NCBI GenBank assembly: GCA_003131315.1
Contig: PKUV01000070.1
Span: forward strand, 1 to 43,151
Length of the DNA stretch: 43,151 nt
From: Acidobacteriaceae bacterium
GTDB lineage: Bacteria; Acidobacteriota; Terriglobia; Terriglobales; Acidobacteriaceae
Direction: 5' to 3'
The notes beneath the pieces were generated by a model, which had not been told where the DNA came from, ran no database searches, and saw only the letters and a program-made list of their open reading frames with translations. Below are positions 7,029 through 15,885 of this stretch, piece by piece. Numbering within the stretch: the first letter of the stretch is position 1; every line of letters starts with the position of its first letter. The translations under genes were made by a program, and so were the position numbers.

Positions 7029-10000
7029 CTACACCTGCAGAACGTCGCCCTCGCGGGCAACCATCTCGTACAACACGGGATTGACGAAGAAGCCAATAAA
7101 GAGCCTGGAGATCAGGCCCGCCACGATGACTATCGCGAAGGGTCTTTGCGTATCCGATCCAATGCCGGTGGAAAGGGCCGCAGGCAGCAATCCGAGGCAT
7201 GCAACCAGCGCCGTCATCATGATGGGACGGAGCCGAAGCAGCGAAGCTTCCCGCGTGGCCGCGCGAATGCCCATTCCCTCCTGGCGCAACTTGTTGATGT
7301 AGGAAACGAGAATGACGGCCGTCTCCACTGAAACCCCAAGCAATGCCAGAAGGCCCAGCACTGAGGAAACGCTGAAGGGAGTGTGAGTGAGTTTCAGCGC
7401 AACCAGCGCTCCCACCGGTTCCGTCATAATTACTCCCAGGGCAATGGTGACCGGGAATTTGAAATTTCCGTAGAGCGCAAACAAGATCATGAAAATCAGC
7501 ACTACGGCAAGTGGACCAATAAAGTACATCTGCGATTTGGCCTCGAGAAACTGGCTGTATTCACCGCCCCACGACATCGTGTAACCCTGCGGAAGGTTTA
7601 CGGCCTTCTTCACGGCCGCCTGCCCATCTCGCACCGCCCGCTCCAAATCACGCCCTTCGATGCTGTACTGCACGCCGATGTAGCGGGAGTTATTTTCGCG
7701 ATAAATAAAGGACGCACCATTCCCCTGATTAATATTGGCGAGCTGACTTAGCGGGATCTGCTGCCCATCGGGTGTGCCCACCAATAAGTTTCCAATCTCA
7801 TGTGCGTTGCTGCGGAATTGGGGTTGCATTCGGACAACCAGATCGAACAGCTTTTCCCCTTGAATGACCTGGGTGACCGCCTGCCCTCCGACTGCGGCCG
7901 AAATCACAGCTTCTACGTCCGCAACGTTGATCCCATACCGTGCGATCTTGTCCCGATCGACATCGACAAGCAGGCTGGGCTGGCCGAGTTCGCGCACAAC
8001 GGTAAGCTCGGTGAACCCGGGTACCTTGGACAGAGCATTCTTGATCTGGATCGCTTTGTCCTGAAGCACGTTCAGGTCTTCTCCATATATCTTGACCGCC
8101 AAAGAACTCTTGAGGCCAGTGAGCGCTTCGTCCACAGCATCTTCCGCGGGCTGGGTATAGTTGAAAATGATCCCGGGAAAGGCAGTAAGTCTCTTGTTTA
8201 TCGATTCGATCAGTTGTTTTTTATCACCGATCTCGCCGGTCCACGATTTGTCCTTATACGGTTTCAGGCCAACGTAGAACTCGCAATTAAAGAAGCCCGT
8301 GGGATCGGTGCCGTCGTCGGGCCGTCCTAACTCTGAACCCACGACAGTAACCTGCGGATAAGACATCAGAATGTCGCGTATCTGAGGAGCGATCTTGCTG
8401 GCCTCCTCAAAAGAAATGGTGTACGGCATCGTCGCCCGGACCCAGAGCGCGCCCTCGTCGAGGTGAGGCATAAACTCGCCGCCGATGAAGGGCACCAGCA
8501 GTAGGGTCGCTAGGAAGATCAGGGTTGCGATCAACATGGTTGTCTTGGGCCGGTTGAGCGCCCAATCCAGCTGAACTGCGTATTTCCGCTTCATCCATTC
8601 AAATGCGCGATTCGGTTTCTCGTGCACGCCCTTCTTGAACCAGTAGGAGGCGAGCACGGGTATCAACGTGAGCGTCAGGATGAGCGCGCCGACCAGTGCA
8701 AACGACATGGTCTCGGCCATGGGGTGGAACAGTTTGCCCGAGGCTCCGGTCAGCGCATAAATCGGCAGATACCCGGCGAGGATGACGGCCACCGAATAGA
8801 AAATCGGGCGATCCACATCTTTCGCAGCCGCCAGAATCACTTCGTTCAGGTTGTACTGCTGCCCCTCCCGCAGTGCCAGCTCGCGGTAGATGTTTTCAAT
8901 CATGACCACGGTGCCATCGATGACAATTCCGAAATCAATCGCGCCGATGGAGAGCAAATTTGCGGCAACGTCGTGCGCATGGAGCACGATGAAGGCAAAC
9001 AGAAGCGAGAGTGGAATGGTGAGGGCAACAATGACCGCAGCCCGGAAACTGACCAGGAAGAAGATCAGCACGATTAAAACCAGCACCATGCCGCGAAGCA
9101 GGTTCACCTCCACCGTGTCCGTAGTCAGGCCCACGAGTTCGCTGCGATCGTAATAAGGATGAATCTTGACGTCAGGCGGCAGGATCTGGCGGTTCAGTTC
9201 CTCCGTTTTTGCCTCAACTGCTTTCAGAACGTTCTGAGTCTGCTCCCCACGCAGCATCAGAATGACGCCCTCCACAGCATCGTCATTCTTCTGGAAGCCG
9301 AATTCGCCCAGGCGCGGTGCGTGCCCGATCGTTACATCTCCTATATCGCGCACTCGGATCGGCACACCTTTGTTGGCGCCAACCACGATGTTTCCAATGT
9401 CATCGGTGTTGCGTACCAGTCCGATGCCGCGCACGTAGTAGAACTGTCCGCCCTGAGAATAGAATCCGCCGCCGGCATTCGAGTTATTAGCGGCGAGCGC
9501 CGTCACCACTTGCGGAATGGTCAGGTGATATCCGTAGATGCGCGCCGGGTCGAGCAACACCTGGTATTGCATCACCGTTCCGCCAAGGCCCGAGTCGTCG
9601 GCTACGCCGGGCACAGATCGATACGCCCGCTGCACCACCCAGTCCTCAATCGTCTTTAACTCCTGCGGTGTGCGGTCGGGACTTTCCAGCACATAGCGAT
9701 ACACCAGACCGCTGGGGCTGAACAGAGGCGCGAGGCCCGGAGTTACTCCCGTGGGCAGGCTGGCTTGCGCGAGCCTTTCAAACACGATTTGCCGCGCAAA
9801 ATAGCTGTCGGTGCTCTCTTCGAAGGTGAGGATCACATCGGACAAACCGTAAAGCGATTTGGAACGCATCACTACCATGCGCGGAACGCCATTCATCACG
9901 AGTTCAAGAGGAAGCGTGACCAACCGTTCGACCTCTTCGGCGGCATGGTCCGGCCACTGGGTGATGATTTCGACCTGCGGAGGCGAAAGGTCGGGATAGG

Positions 10001-10112
10001 CGTCCACGGGCATCCGCTCAAACGAGATGATTCCCCCGACCGTGATGAACGCGGTCAGCATCAGTACCAGAAACTTTTGACGCAGCGCCGCTTGGACTAT
10101 TCGGTGGATCAT
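7029..10112 (-). CDS. heavy-metal-type RND efflux pump inner-membrane subunit (CzcA/CusA family)
   Basis: A 1027-residue RND transporter of normal length, with a first helix at about 12-30, two large periplasmic loops and two six-helix bundles. The proton-relay motif in the fourth helix reads DFGIVIDGTVVMIEN (393-407), with Asp393, Asp399 and Glu406 spaced exactly as in CzcA, which supports the heavy-metal-efflux class. The porter domain has GRPDDGTDPTGFFN, seen in environmental members. The Met triad of CusA is not obvious, so metal specificity (Cu/Ag versus Co/Zn/Cd) is left open. It is the last gene of a minus-strand operon after the adaptor (72-bp gap) and outer-membrane channel. The driving force is the proton gradient and the substrate is taken from the periplasm. 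Confidence 0.93.
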   Translation of the reverse strand: MIHRIVQAALRQKFLVLMLTAFITVGGIISFERMPVDAYPDLSPPQVEIITQWPDHAAEEVERLVTLPLELVMNGVPRMVVMRSKSLYGLSDVILTFEESTDSYFARQIVFERLAQASLPTGVTPGLAPLFSPSGLVYRYVLESPDRTPQELKTIEDWVVQRAYRSVPGVADDSGLGGTVMQYQVLLDPARIYGYHLTIPQVVTALAANNSNAGGGFYSQGGQFYYVRGIGLVRNTDDIGNIVVGANKGVPIRVRDIGDVTIGHAPRLGEFGFQKNDDAVEGVILMLRGEQTQNVLKAVEAKTEELNRQILPPDVKIHPYYDRSELVGLTTDTVEVNLLRGMVLVLIVLIFFLVSFRAAVIVALTIPLSLLFAFIVLHAHDVAANLLSIGAIDFGIVIDGTVVMIENIYRELALREGQQYNLNEVILAAAKDVDRPIFYSVAVILAGYLPIYALTGASGKLFHPMAETMSFALVGALILTLTLIPVLASYWFKKGVHEKPNRAFEWMKRKYAVQLDWALNRPKTTMLIATLIFLATLLLVPFIGGEFMPHLDEGALWVRATMPYTISFEEASKIAPQIRDILMSYPQVTVVGSELGRPDDGTDPTGFFNCEFYVGLKPYKDKSWTGEIGDKKQLIESINKRLTAFPGIIFNYTQPAEDAVDEALTGLKSSLAVKIYGEDLNVLQDKAIQIKNALSKVPGFTELTVVRELGQPSLLVDVDRDKIARYGINVADVEAVISAAVGGQAVTQVIQGEKLFDLVVRMQPQFRSNAHEIGNLLVGTPDGQQIPLSQLANINQGNGASFIYRENNSRYIGVQYSIEGRDLERAVRDGQAAVKKAVNLPQGYTMSWGGEYSQFLEAKSQMYFIGPLAVVLIFMILFALYGNFKFPVTIALGVIMTEPVGALVALKLTHTPFSVSSVLGLLALLGVSVETAVILVSYINKLRQEGMGIRAATREASLLRLRPIMMTALVACLGLLPAALSTGIGSDTQRPFAIVIVAGLISRLFIGFFVNPVLYEMVAREGDVLQV

Positions 10113-10184
10113 TCCGTTGTGGTGGACACTATCCTTATATTTGCCAGAGTTGTTGTAACTTTTCTCAAAGCCTGCGCAATCCTG

Positions 10185-11354
10185 CTAGCGCTGCAGCGAG
10201 TTCGCAAACTGCAGGAACAAGCTGCCATTTCCGACGACTTGGTCACCAGCTTTCAGCCCGCTGGTAATCTCCGTCTTTCCGTTCAGGCTCTCTCCGAGCG
10301 TGACGGCGCGTCGGCCAAACTGGTTCGAACCCGCCGCAGCATAAACAAACGGCTGGTTCTCGCTATCGCGCAGGACAGCGGCATCCGGGAGCGCAATGGC
10401 ATTTGGGATCGTGCCCGCGTTTACGGTCGCAACCACGTACATATCTTTCTTCAGTTTCTCGCCCGGATTGTTCGTCTCGATGCGCGCCTGCAGCGTGCGC
10501 GTGTTCGGATCGAGCGATGCCGCGACGTAGGAAATGTGGCCGTGGAAGACTTCAGGATAAGTATCCGTCTGAATTGTGACCGTATTTCCAACGCGCACGT
10601 GGGGCAAATCCTTCTGATAGACATTGACCAGCACCCAGACGCTGCCGGTATCCGAAATCATGAAACATTGAGTGGTACCTGGTTGGATGAGCTGCCCGGC
10701 AGACACATTCTGCTCGACGACCTCGCCGGTGATTGGCGCTCTCACGGGAACTTCAAAAGAAGGCGGACCTTGCATGAGGGCGTCGGGGTCCGTAATTCCC
10801 ATCACTTTCAATGCGGCTTGCGCCGATGCCAGGTCACCGCTCGCTTGTATCTCGGCCGATTGCGCCTGCTCCAGGTTTTGCTCGGCGATCGCTTTGTGCT
10901 CATACAAGTCACGAGCGCGAGCATAGGCCCTTTGTACCAGAGCATAGGCGGCCTTGGCTTTTAGATAATTGGTGCGGAGTTGCGAATAATCCGGACTCGC
11001 CACGTACAACATGGGCTCGCCCTTGTGTACCTTCTGACCGGGGACGACCACCACCCTGCTTACCGGTCCGCTCACCGGCGTGATGACAGGCGTCGTGCGA
11101 AAACTGTTGTAAGCCACGGCCCCCGTTAGCCGGAGAGTTCGAGGCAGCGTCGTGGGTTGAACCGTCAGCACCTGCACATGCGCCATCTGCTCTTGGGGGA
11201 TGGTGAACAGTTCTGCATTGTCGGAGTTCTTCGCGCTGCTCGAATTAGCGGAGGTATTCGCCCCGGACCCTCCGCAGCCGGCAAACACCAGCATGATCGC
11301 CGACGCGGCAGCGAGTGCAGCTAGCCATCGACAGCGATCCGCGCGAACATTCAT
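10185..11354 (-). CDS. RND efflux periplasmic adaptor lipoprotein (CusB/CzcB/HlyD type)
   Basis: A 389-residue membrane-fusion protein. The N-terminus is a lipoprotein signal with lipobox VFAGC (Cys26), followed by a Gly/Ser/Asn linker. Then come a beta-barrel/lipoyl segment (VVVVPGQKVHKGEPMLYV), a helical hairpin rich in Ala and Gln (about 150-200), the second lipoyl half (VRAPITGEVVEQNVSAGQLI) and a C-terminal membrane-proximal domain. This order is diagnostic of the HlyD/CusB family. It links the RND pump to the TolC-like channel. It lies 10 bp after the channel gene and before the pump gene, so all three are one transcript. No His- or Met-rich metal-binding N-terminus is seen. Confidence 0.92.
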   Translation of the reverse strand: MNVRADRCRWLAALAAASAIMLVFAGCGGSGANTSANSSSAKNSDNAELFTIPQEQMAHVQVLTVQPTTLPRTLRLTGAVAYNSFRTTPVITPVSGPVSRVVVVPGQKVHKGEPMLYVASPDYSQLRTNYLKAKAAYALVQRAYARARDLYEHKAIAEQNLEQAQSAEIQASGDLASAQAALKVMGITDPDALMQGPPSFEVPVRAPITGEVVEQNVSAGQLIQPGTTQCFMISDTGSVWVLVNVYQKDLPHVRVGNTVTIQTDTYPEVFHGHISYVAASLDPNTRTLQARIETNNPGEKLKKDMYVVATVNAGTIPNAIALPDAAVLRDSENQPFVYAAAGSNQFGRRAVTLGESLNGKTEITSGLKAGDQVVGNGSLFLQFANSLQR

Positions 11355-11364
11355 GGCAGTTTCC

Positions 11365-12645
11365 TCATGGCAAGTTCCTCGTTCCTTCCGCTTCCTTCAA
11401 TTGCTCCAGCGCGGTCATATAAGAAGCCAACGCCTGGCGATAGGCCAGTTGAACAGACCGGTAGCTGCGCTCGGCATCCAGAAAATCCAGGAGACTGGCG
11501 GTGCCGCGCTTGTAAGCATACTCACTGATGTCGCGCGAGTCCTGCGCCTGTTTGAGGTAGCCGGAGGTGTAAAGTTGCACCACTTCTTCATTGCTCCTGA
11601 CCGCCTCATAGGCATTGGTAACGTCGGAAAGAACCGTATCGCTGGACGATTGCTGCTGCTCCTGCGCCTGCGTGAGCGCATAGCCGGTACGCGCGATCTC
11701 TCCTTGATTGCGGTTGAAGATCGGCAACTGAAAATTAGCGAAGATGGAAGCAGTGTTCTCCCCAGAAACGTGGTCGAAATCATAGGTGCCGTTTACGTCG
11801 ACCTTGGCATTCGCTTTGGCCAGGAGGATTTGACTCTGTGCGGCGGTGATCCCCAATTCAGCGGCACGGAAGTCGGGCCGTTCCCGCAGCGCCCTCGCCT
11901 GCAAGTCTTCGAGGTTCCCTTTGAGCGGCTGATACGCCAGATCGCCCACTACGTCGAAGTTGGCCGGTACCGCGCTGTAGCCCAGGAACCCATGCAGGCC
12001 GACAAGTGCCTGCACTCTCGCGAGGCGGGCAGAAGAGACGTCGGTCTGAAACTGCAGAAGCTGGAGCTTGATCTTCAGATAATCGCCTTCACCAATGTAT
12101 CCCGCCTTGAGTTGCGTCTCGCTGATATCGACCGTCTGCTGAAAATCTTTCAGATCCTCGAGCGCAAACTGGAGCGTCGATTCCGCCAGCAAAACGCTGA
12201 CGAACTGCTGGCCTACATTAAACGCCAGTGTGCGCTCGGCGTCGGCAACATGGGCGCGCGTGACGGCCGTCTGATCGCGGGCAGCCTGCAGCCGCCGCTG
12301 CCGCTTGTGGCCGCGTTCGAAGAGGTACCCGACCCCAATATCGAACTGCTGCGTGTTGTTCAGATTGTCGCCAGAAAAGTCTTGTGGACTGAAAAATGGA
12401 ATAAACTGCGTGTCCAACCCCAAAGTCGGATTGGGGCGCAGGTTCGCAGTGATCTCCTGGGCCTGATTCTGAAGGATCAGGGTTCGCGTGGCCTGGAGCG
12501 AATGGTTGTGCGCCAGCGCCAGATCAATGGCCTGATCAAGACTGATCCGCGTCGTATTCTGTCCGCTACCTGCCCCCACCAGCAGGAAAAACATCGCCGC
12601 CGGGGCGAACATTCGACGGAAGACCCGAGAGTACCTGGAGCGCAT
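11365..12645 (-). CDS. TolC/CusC/CzcC family outer-membrane efflux protein
   Basis: I place the start at the ATG at 12645, giving about 426 residues beginning MRSRYSRVFRRMF and a Sec signal ending near VGAGSGQ. An in-frame ATG at 12804 would add 53 residues with no signal character. The mature part has two outer-membrane-efflux repeats: LDQAIDLALAHNHSLQ and LQARALRERPDFRAAELGI, each followed by long coiled helices (for example QEQQQSSSDTVLSDVTNAYE). This fits the trimeric TolC-like tunnel. It is the first gene of the tripartite efflux operon; its promoter should lie in 12646-12810, among repeats. Confidence 0.9.
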   Translation of the reverse strand: MRSRYSRVFRRMFAPAAMFFLLVGAGSGQNTTRISLDQAIDLALAHNHSLQATRTLILQNQAQEITANLRPNPTLGLDTQFIPFFSPQDFSGDNLNNTQQFDIGVGYLFERGHKRQRRLQAARDQTAVTRAHVADAERTLAFNVGQQFVSVLLAESTLQFALEDLKDFQQTVDISETQLKAGYIGEGDYLKIKLQLLQFQTDVSSARLARVQALVGLHGFLGYSAVPANFDVVGDLAYQPLKGNLEDLQARALRERPDFRAAELGITAAQSQILLAKANAKVDVNGTYDFDHVSGENTASIFANFQLPIFNRNQGEIARTGYALTQAQEQQQSSSDTVLSDVTNAYEAVRSNEEVVQLYTSGYLKQAQDSRDISEYAYKRGTASLLDFLDAERSYRSVQLAYRQALASYMTALEQLKEAEGTRNLP

Positions 12646-12817
12646 AAGGGTTGAGATCAAAGTGTACTGACGGTGGCCGACAGACCCCACCCGGCATGCT
12701 CGAACCTGCCGGGCACACGCCGAGCTCCGTCGTCCGTATTCTCCTCCTGTCTCTAAGATTGCAACTGACGGCTCAATGGATGCATTGTAATTCACCGCAT
12801 CCACGATTCGCGCCGTA

Positions 12818-12846
12818 CACGTAGGGACGGCCGCCCTCGGCCGTCC
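12818..12846. repeat. GC-rich inverted repeat
   Basis: A near-perfect hairpin with arms GGACGGCCG and CGGCCGTCC around CCCT, preceded by GTAG. It resembles dispersed extragenic hairpins common in environmental genomes. It lies upstream of the efflux operon and is not followed by a T-run, so I do not call it a terminator. Confidence 0.55.
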
Positions 12847-12927
12847 AGCCGAGCGAAGCGCTGCGAGTCATGCGCCGCGCGCGGGCGCGACGCGGTGGCC
12901 GACACAGCGATGGATCGGCATCTAGCC

Positions 12928-13029
12928 CCGGAGGGGCGAACCAGCTTAGCCCAGCGCTTCAGCGCTGGGAAAAGTGGAAGAAATGATTTCAAGTCCCGGA
13001 GGGACGACCCAGTTCTCACGCACACTCTT
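12928..13029. repeat. dispersed repeat unit with CCCAGCGC hairpin
   Basis: Two related CCCGGAGG-GGCGA/GACGA motifs (about 12928 and 13003) flank a perfect hairpin CCCAGCGC-TTCA-GCGCTGGG and an AAAGTGGAAGAAATGA stretch. The modular form, hairpin plus repeated CCCGGAGGGACGA, suggests a REP/MITE-like sequence. Only one copy is in this window, so its dispersed nature is inferred. Confidence 0.45.
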
Positions 13030-13112
13030 CAGGGGCTGGGCATCGAAAATCGACTTTTTCCGCAGCCTGTGAAGGCGTGCCGAAAGCCCTTTAGGATCAC
13101 CGCAGGCTGCTA
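13030..13112 (-). repeat. partial copy of two-hairpin element, supplying the CHAT gene stop
   Basis: This copy has the outer segment GGGGCTGGGCATCGAAAATC, then CGACTTTTTCCGCAGCCTG, and an inverted CGCAGGCTGC at 13101-13110. The same TTTTTCCGCAGCCTG terminus occurs in the other copies in this window. The inverted terminus overlaps the last codons of the CHAT gene and encodes its final Ser-Ser-Leu-Arg-stop. It lacks the central hairpins. Confidence 0.6.
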
Positions 13113-15883
13113 AATGGAACTTCAAATTTCGCGGAACCGCGGGGATTTGTTCGTCCCCATCTCGACCCAGCATAGAGTTGAAACGGCGCCCAGTAAAACG
13201 GATTGTGGAATCCGCTGCCCCGAAGCAATGACAGTTTGGCGGCGCGAAGAGCGGCATCCGGGCCCGCTCCCTTGTCTAGCTCGTCGTAAAACTTATCCAT
13301 GAGTTGCTCGGTGGAAGCGTCCGTCGCTTCCCACAAGGCGGCGACCACGTTGTGGGCGCCGGCTCTGAGGAAAGCCCAGGACAGCCCGACCAGTCCCTCG
13401 CCCGAGTACGCGCGTTCGCCTGCGCCATAGCACGCCGAGATCGTGACCAGATCCGCCCGCAAGGGATGGCGAATGATGTCGCGGGCGTAGAGCTTGAAGG
13501 AGTCGTTTTCGGCGTTGCCTTCCGACGGCACAGTCTTCGACAGCACAATCGCCGAGTCGAGCGGGCTCAGCCGGCTGGCCGTTCCATGCGCCACAAAATG
13601 GATGTAGGAAAACTGCTCTGGACTGCTAGCCAGATACGCTGCCGGCGTCGCCCGCTCGCGCGTGAATATCCGCTGCTCGGCCGCCGGAAAATGTCGGGCA
13701 ACGCTTTCCATCTGGGCTGCGGCTTTCGGAAGCTCGGGATATTTATCGTTCGGCGCGACGCTGTTACCGACGAGAAGCAGGCCGCGGTCGCGCTTCTCTT
13801 TGCCCCCGTGCGACGCGCCGAGCACCCGTAACGAGCTGGCATTCGCAATCGTCACGTCTTCAATCCAATAGTGCAACTTTGCGTCGGACAACTTTGGTCC
13901 GGAGACGAGAAGCGTTTCGAAATTCAGGTTGTTCAGGCTGCCATCCGGAACGACGAAAACCTTCGCACTAGCGTCAAAAAAAGCAGAGTCCGGGAAGGGC
14001 ACGGCTTTAGAGGCTGCGGAAAAACTCGTGTTTCGTATCAGAGCATCGTTTCGTTTCGTATAAGGGCATCGCTTTAGCGATACCGTAAGTTCTTTGCAAT
14101 CAGACGCCCCTTTAGGGCCTGCGCGTCGAATGCCGACTTTCCCCGCAGCCTGTTCAGCCGTGCCACAAGAGCGACAATGCAGGTGGGCTTTAGCCCATGA
14201 GGGCCGCGCTCCAAGCAATGCCTGCGCGGGCACGATCAGAGTGCGATAGAGCCAGCGGCCATCCTGGTCGGCCGATTCGAGAACGTCTTGCGGTCCGCCG
14301 AGAGCCTTGCGATACCGTTGCACGGCCGCATCGATTTCCGAGCCGGGGGGAAGCGTAAGCAAGCTGGTCTTCCGCGGCGTGATCGCCCACAAGTACGACT
14401 GCTTCTCGCCCAGCCAATAAAAAAGAACTGTGCCTTCGGCTCGCCGGGCGATTTGCCGAGGGTTCAATGGCGGAGGCCCAGTTGAAATTCCCTTTGCCAG
14501 CAATCCCAATCCTTCGGCCAGGGTGCGGGCGCGGCTGTAGTCGGCCCAGCGCAGGGCGTCGTCGGTCTTTCCACGTGCCACCAGAAAATGGACGTAGTCG
14601 TCGTAGATGCGGGAGGCGTTGGTAAGGAAAGAAAGTTGGGAGTCTTCATGCCGCACGGTATCGCGAGCCGCTTCGAACGTGGCGAGCGCAGCGCGATATT
14701 CACGGTCCGCAGAATCTGGCTGGTTTTCGTCTTCGTAGAGCCGGGCCAGCGAGTGCTCGGCCTCCCACTTCAGAAAAACGGGACAAACCTTATCCTGCTC
14801 GACATCGTGAAATTTGTGCTCAGCCGCTGCGGCGTCGCCGTGACGGGCAGCAACTTGTCCCTGAACAAGTATTGGATAGAGTTCATCGGCATGGTTCCCG
14901 CTCTCTCTTGCGATGGCCAAAGCTCGCTCGGCATACTGGCTCGCCTTCTCGACGTCGCCGGTTTGCAGGGCAAGCCGCGCCAGCACGCGCAGGGCATTGT
15001 AGATGTCTTGCTTGGCTTTGATTCCCTCCGCAAGACCCAAAGCTCGCTGAAACGACTGAGCGGCCAAGTCAAATTTGCGCGAGTCCATGTAGATGTATCC
15101 GATGTTAGTGAGTTCGTTTTCCTGGTCGAAGATATCGCCCAGTTGAGCTGCTTTCTGCTCCGCCGCCTGAAACACCTCCAACGACTTCTCGGAGTCGCCG
15201 AGCTTGTAATACGCCCAACCCACATTGCCCTGCGCGACCAAGGCAACGTCTCCTGCACCGATAGCACTAGAAACCCGATAGGAAGCCTCGGACGACTCGA
15301 TCGCTTCATCGAAGTGTTCTTGCTTCAGTAATACTGCTCCCAAATTGAGAAGGGATGTGGACTCCAGAAATCTGTCACCATGTGCGCGGGCAAATGACAA
15401 GGAAAGTTCAAACACCTGCCGCGCTTGCACGAGTTGGCCCTTCTCGTTGAACATGAGGCCACGGGCCTGGATCACCTCTCCACAGCTTGGGTCCGCCCAG
15501 CTTGTGCAGATTTGCTCCGCCTCCCTCAGTTTTGCCTCTGCCTCTGGGAATCGTTGCAAGCGGGCGTTAGCGACGGCTTCAAGTGTGAAAATGGGCACGC
15601 TCAGCCCAGGTTCATTGGGAGGTCCAGGCTGGGATGCTAGGAGGTGCAGCACATCTTCATACATTCCTCGCCACAAGACAGCTTTCGCTTCTAGAATTCT
15701 GAACCTCCAAGCCCATTCTGGGTTCGCTTCCCGAAGTCGTTGGTATTCGTCGTCAGATTCGTCTTGACTTTGCCTGAGATTACCGCGCAAGAAAGCCGCT
15801 TGAATACGCTCATAAGCAGTCAGCGCGCTCTCATGACGAGTGCATGAGAGCGCGCTGATGAGAGACGAAGAGAGAAGAACCAG
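13097..15883 (-). CDS. TPR-repeat CHAT-domain (caspase-like peptidase) lipoprotein
   Basis: A large protein with a lipoprotein-type signal (VLVLLSSSLISALSC, Cys in an ALSC lipobox), about ten TPR-like helical repeats (roughly 14600-15700) and a C-terminal CHAT domain. The CHAT catalytic pair is present: His in HFVAHGTAS (codon about 13586-13588) and Cys in TISACYGAGE (codon 13430-13432), 52 residues apart. It ends with the conserved NPFYWAPFQLYAG. The start is uncertain: the frame is open to an ATG at 16171, but that part overlaps the upstream gene. No ATG/GTG/TTG lies near the signal; CTG at 15883 has AAGG 8 bp upstream and is my choice. A 208-bp repeat is inserted in frame before the CHAT core (13998-14205). 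The gene follows sigma, anti-sigma and unknown genes with a 2-bp gap. Function is probably regulated proteolysis (inference). Confidence 0.85.
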   Translation of the reverse strand: MVLLSSSLISALSCTRHESALTAYERIQAAFLRGNLRQSQDESDDEYQRLREANPEWAWRFRILEAKAVLWRGMYEDVLHLLASQPGPPNEPGLSVPIFTLEAVANARLQRFPEAEAKLREAEQICTSWADPSCGEVIQARGLMFNEKGQLVQARQVFELSLSFARAHGDRFLESTSLLNLGAVLLKQEHFDEAIESSEASYRVSSAIGAGDVALVAQGNVGWAYYKLGDSEKSLEVFQAAEQKAAQLGDIFDQENELTNIGYIYMDSRKFDLAAQSFQRALGLAEGIKAKQDIYNALRVLARLALQTGDVEKASQYAERALAIARESGNHADELYPILVQGQVAARHGDAAAAEHKFHDVEQDKVCPVFLKWEAEHSLARLYEDENQPDSADREYRAALATFEAARDTVRHEDSQLSFLTNASRIYDDYVHFLVARGKTDDALRWADYSRARTLAEGLGLLAKGISTGPPPLNPRQIARRAEGTVLFYWLGEKQSYLWAITPRKTSLLTLPPGSEIDAAVQRYRKALGGPQDVLESADQDGRWLYRTLIVPAQALLGARPSWAKAHLHCRSCGTAEQAAGKVGIRRAGPKGASDCKELTVSLKRCPYTKRNDALIRNTSFSAASKAVPFPDSAFFDASAKVFVVPDGSLNNLNFETLLVSGPKLSDAKLHYWIEDVTIANASSLRVLGASHGGKEKRDRGLLLVGNSVAPNDKYPELPKAAAQMESVARHFPAAEQRIFTRERATPAAYLASSPEQFSYIHFVAHGTASRLSPLDSAIVLSKTVPSEGNAENDSFKLYARDIIRHPLRADLVTISACYGAGERAYSGEGLVGLSWAFLRAGAHNVVAALWEATDASTEQLMDKFYDELDKGAGPDAALRAAKLSLLRGSGFHNPFYWAPFQLYAGSRWGRTNPRGSAKFEVPFSSLR
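13998..14205 (-). repeat. two-hairpin element inserted in frame within the CHAT gene
   Basis: It has inverted ends GGCTGCGGAAAAA (14012-14024) and TTTCCCCGCAGCCTG (about 14138-14152), the CCCTAAAGGGG-type hairpin and the GGCATCGC-TTTA-GCGATACC hairpin (14065-14084). An outer GGGCTTTAGCCC hairpin lies at about 14186-14197. A second, decayed copy of the GATACGAAAC segment adds length. The insert is open in the CHAT frame and adds about 69 residues between IVPAQALLGA and KVFVVPDGSL, which are nearly adjacent in ordinary CHAT proteins. Confidence 0.8.
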
Positions 15884-15885
15884 TA

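Larger units (their letters stand above)
12646..13096. other. intergenic region holding efflux-operon promoter and a repeat cluster
   Basis: About 450 bp between the efflux operon start and the end of the CHAT gene, which is transcribed toward it. It contains a GC hairpin (12818-12846), a repeat unit with a CCCAGCGC-TTCA-GCGCTGGG hairpin (12950-12969) and a fragment of the two-hairpin element. No protein gene is supported. The promoter of the efflux operon is expected near 12660-12800; no clear -35/-10 pair stood out. Confidence 0.5.

Noticed and set aside
9765-10964. Plus-strand open frame of about 400 codons opposite the RND pump and adaptor
   Set aside because: It crosses the boundary of two real minus-strand genes and has no recognisable domain.
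11200-12654. Long plus-strand open frame opposite the TolC-like gene
   Set aside because: It mirrors the real gene; it has no signal or family motif, and codon use is that of an antisense shadow in GC-rich DNA.
12818-13110. Clustered short repeats considered as a CRISPR array
   Set aside because: Units differ from each other, are palindromic, and there is no regular spacing or Cas gene.
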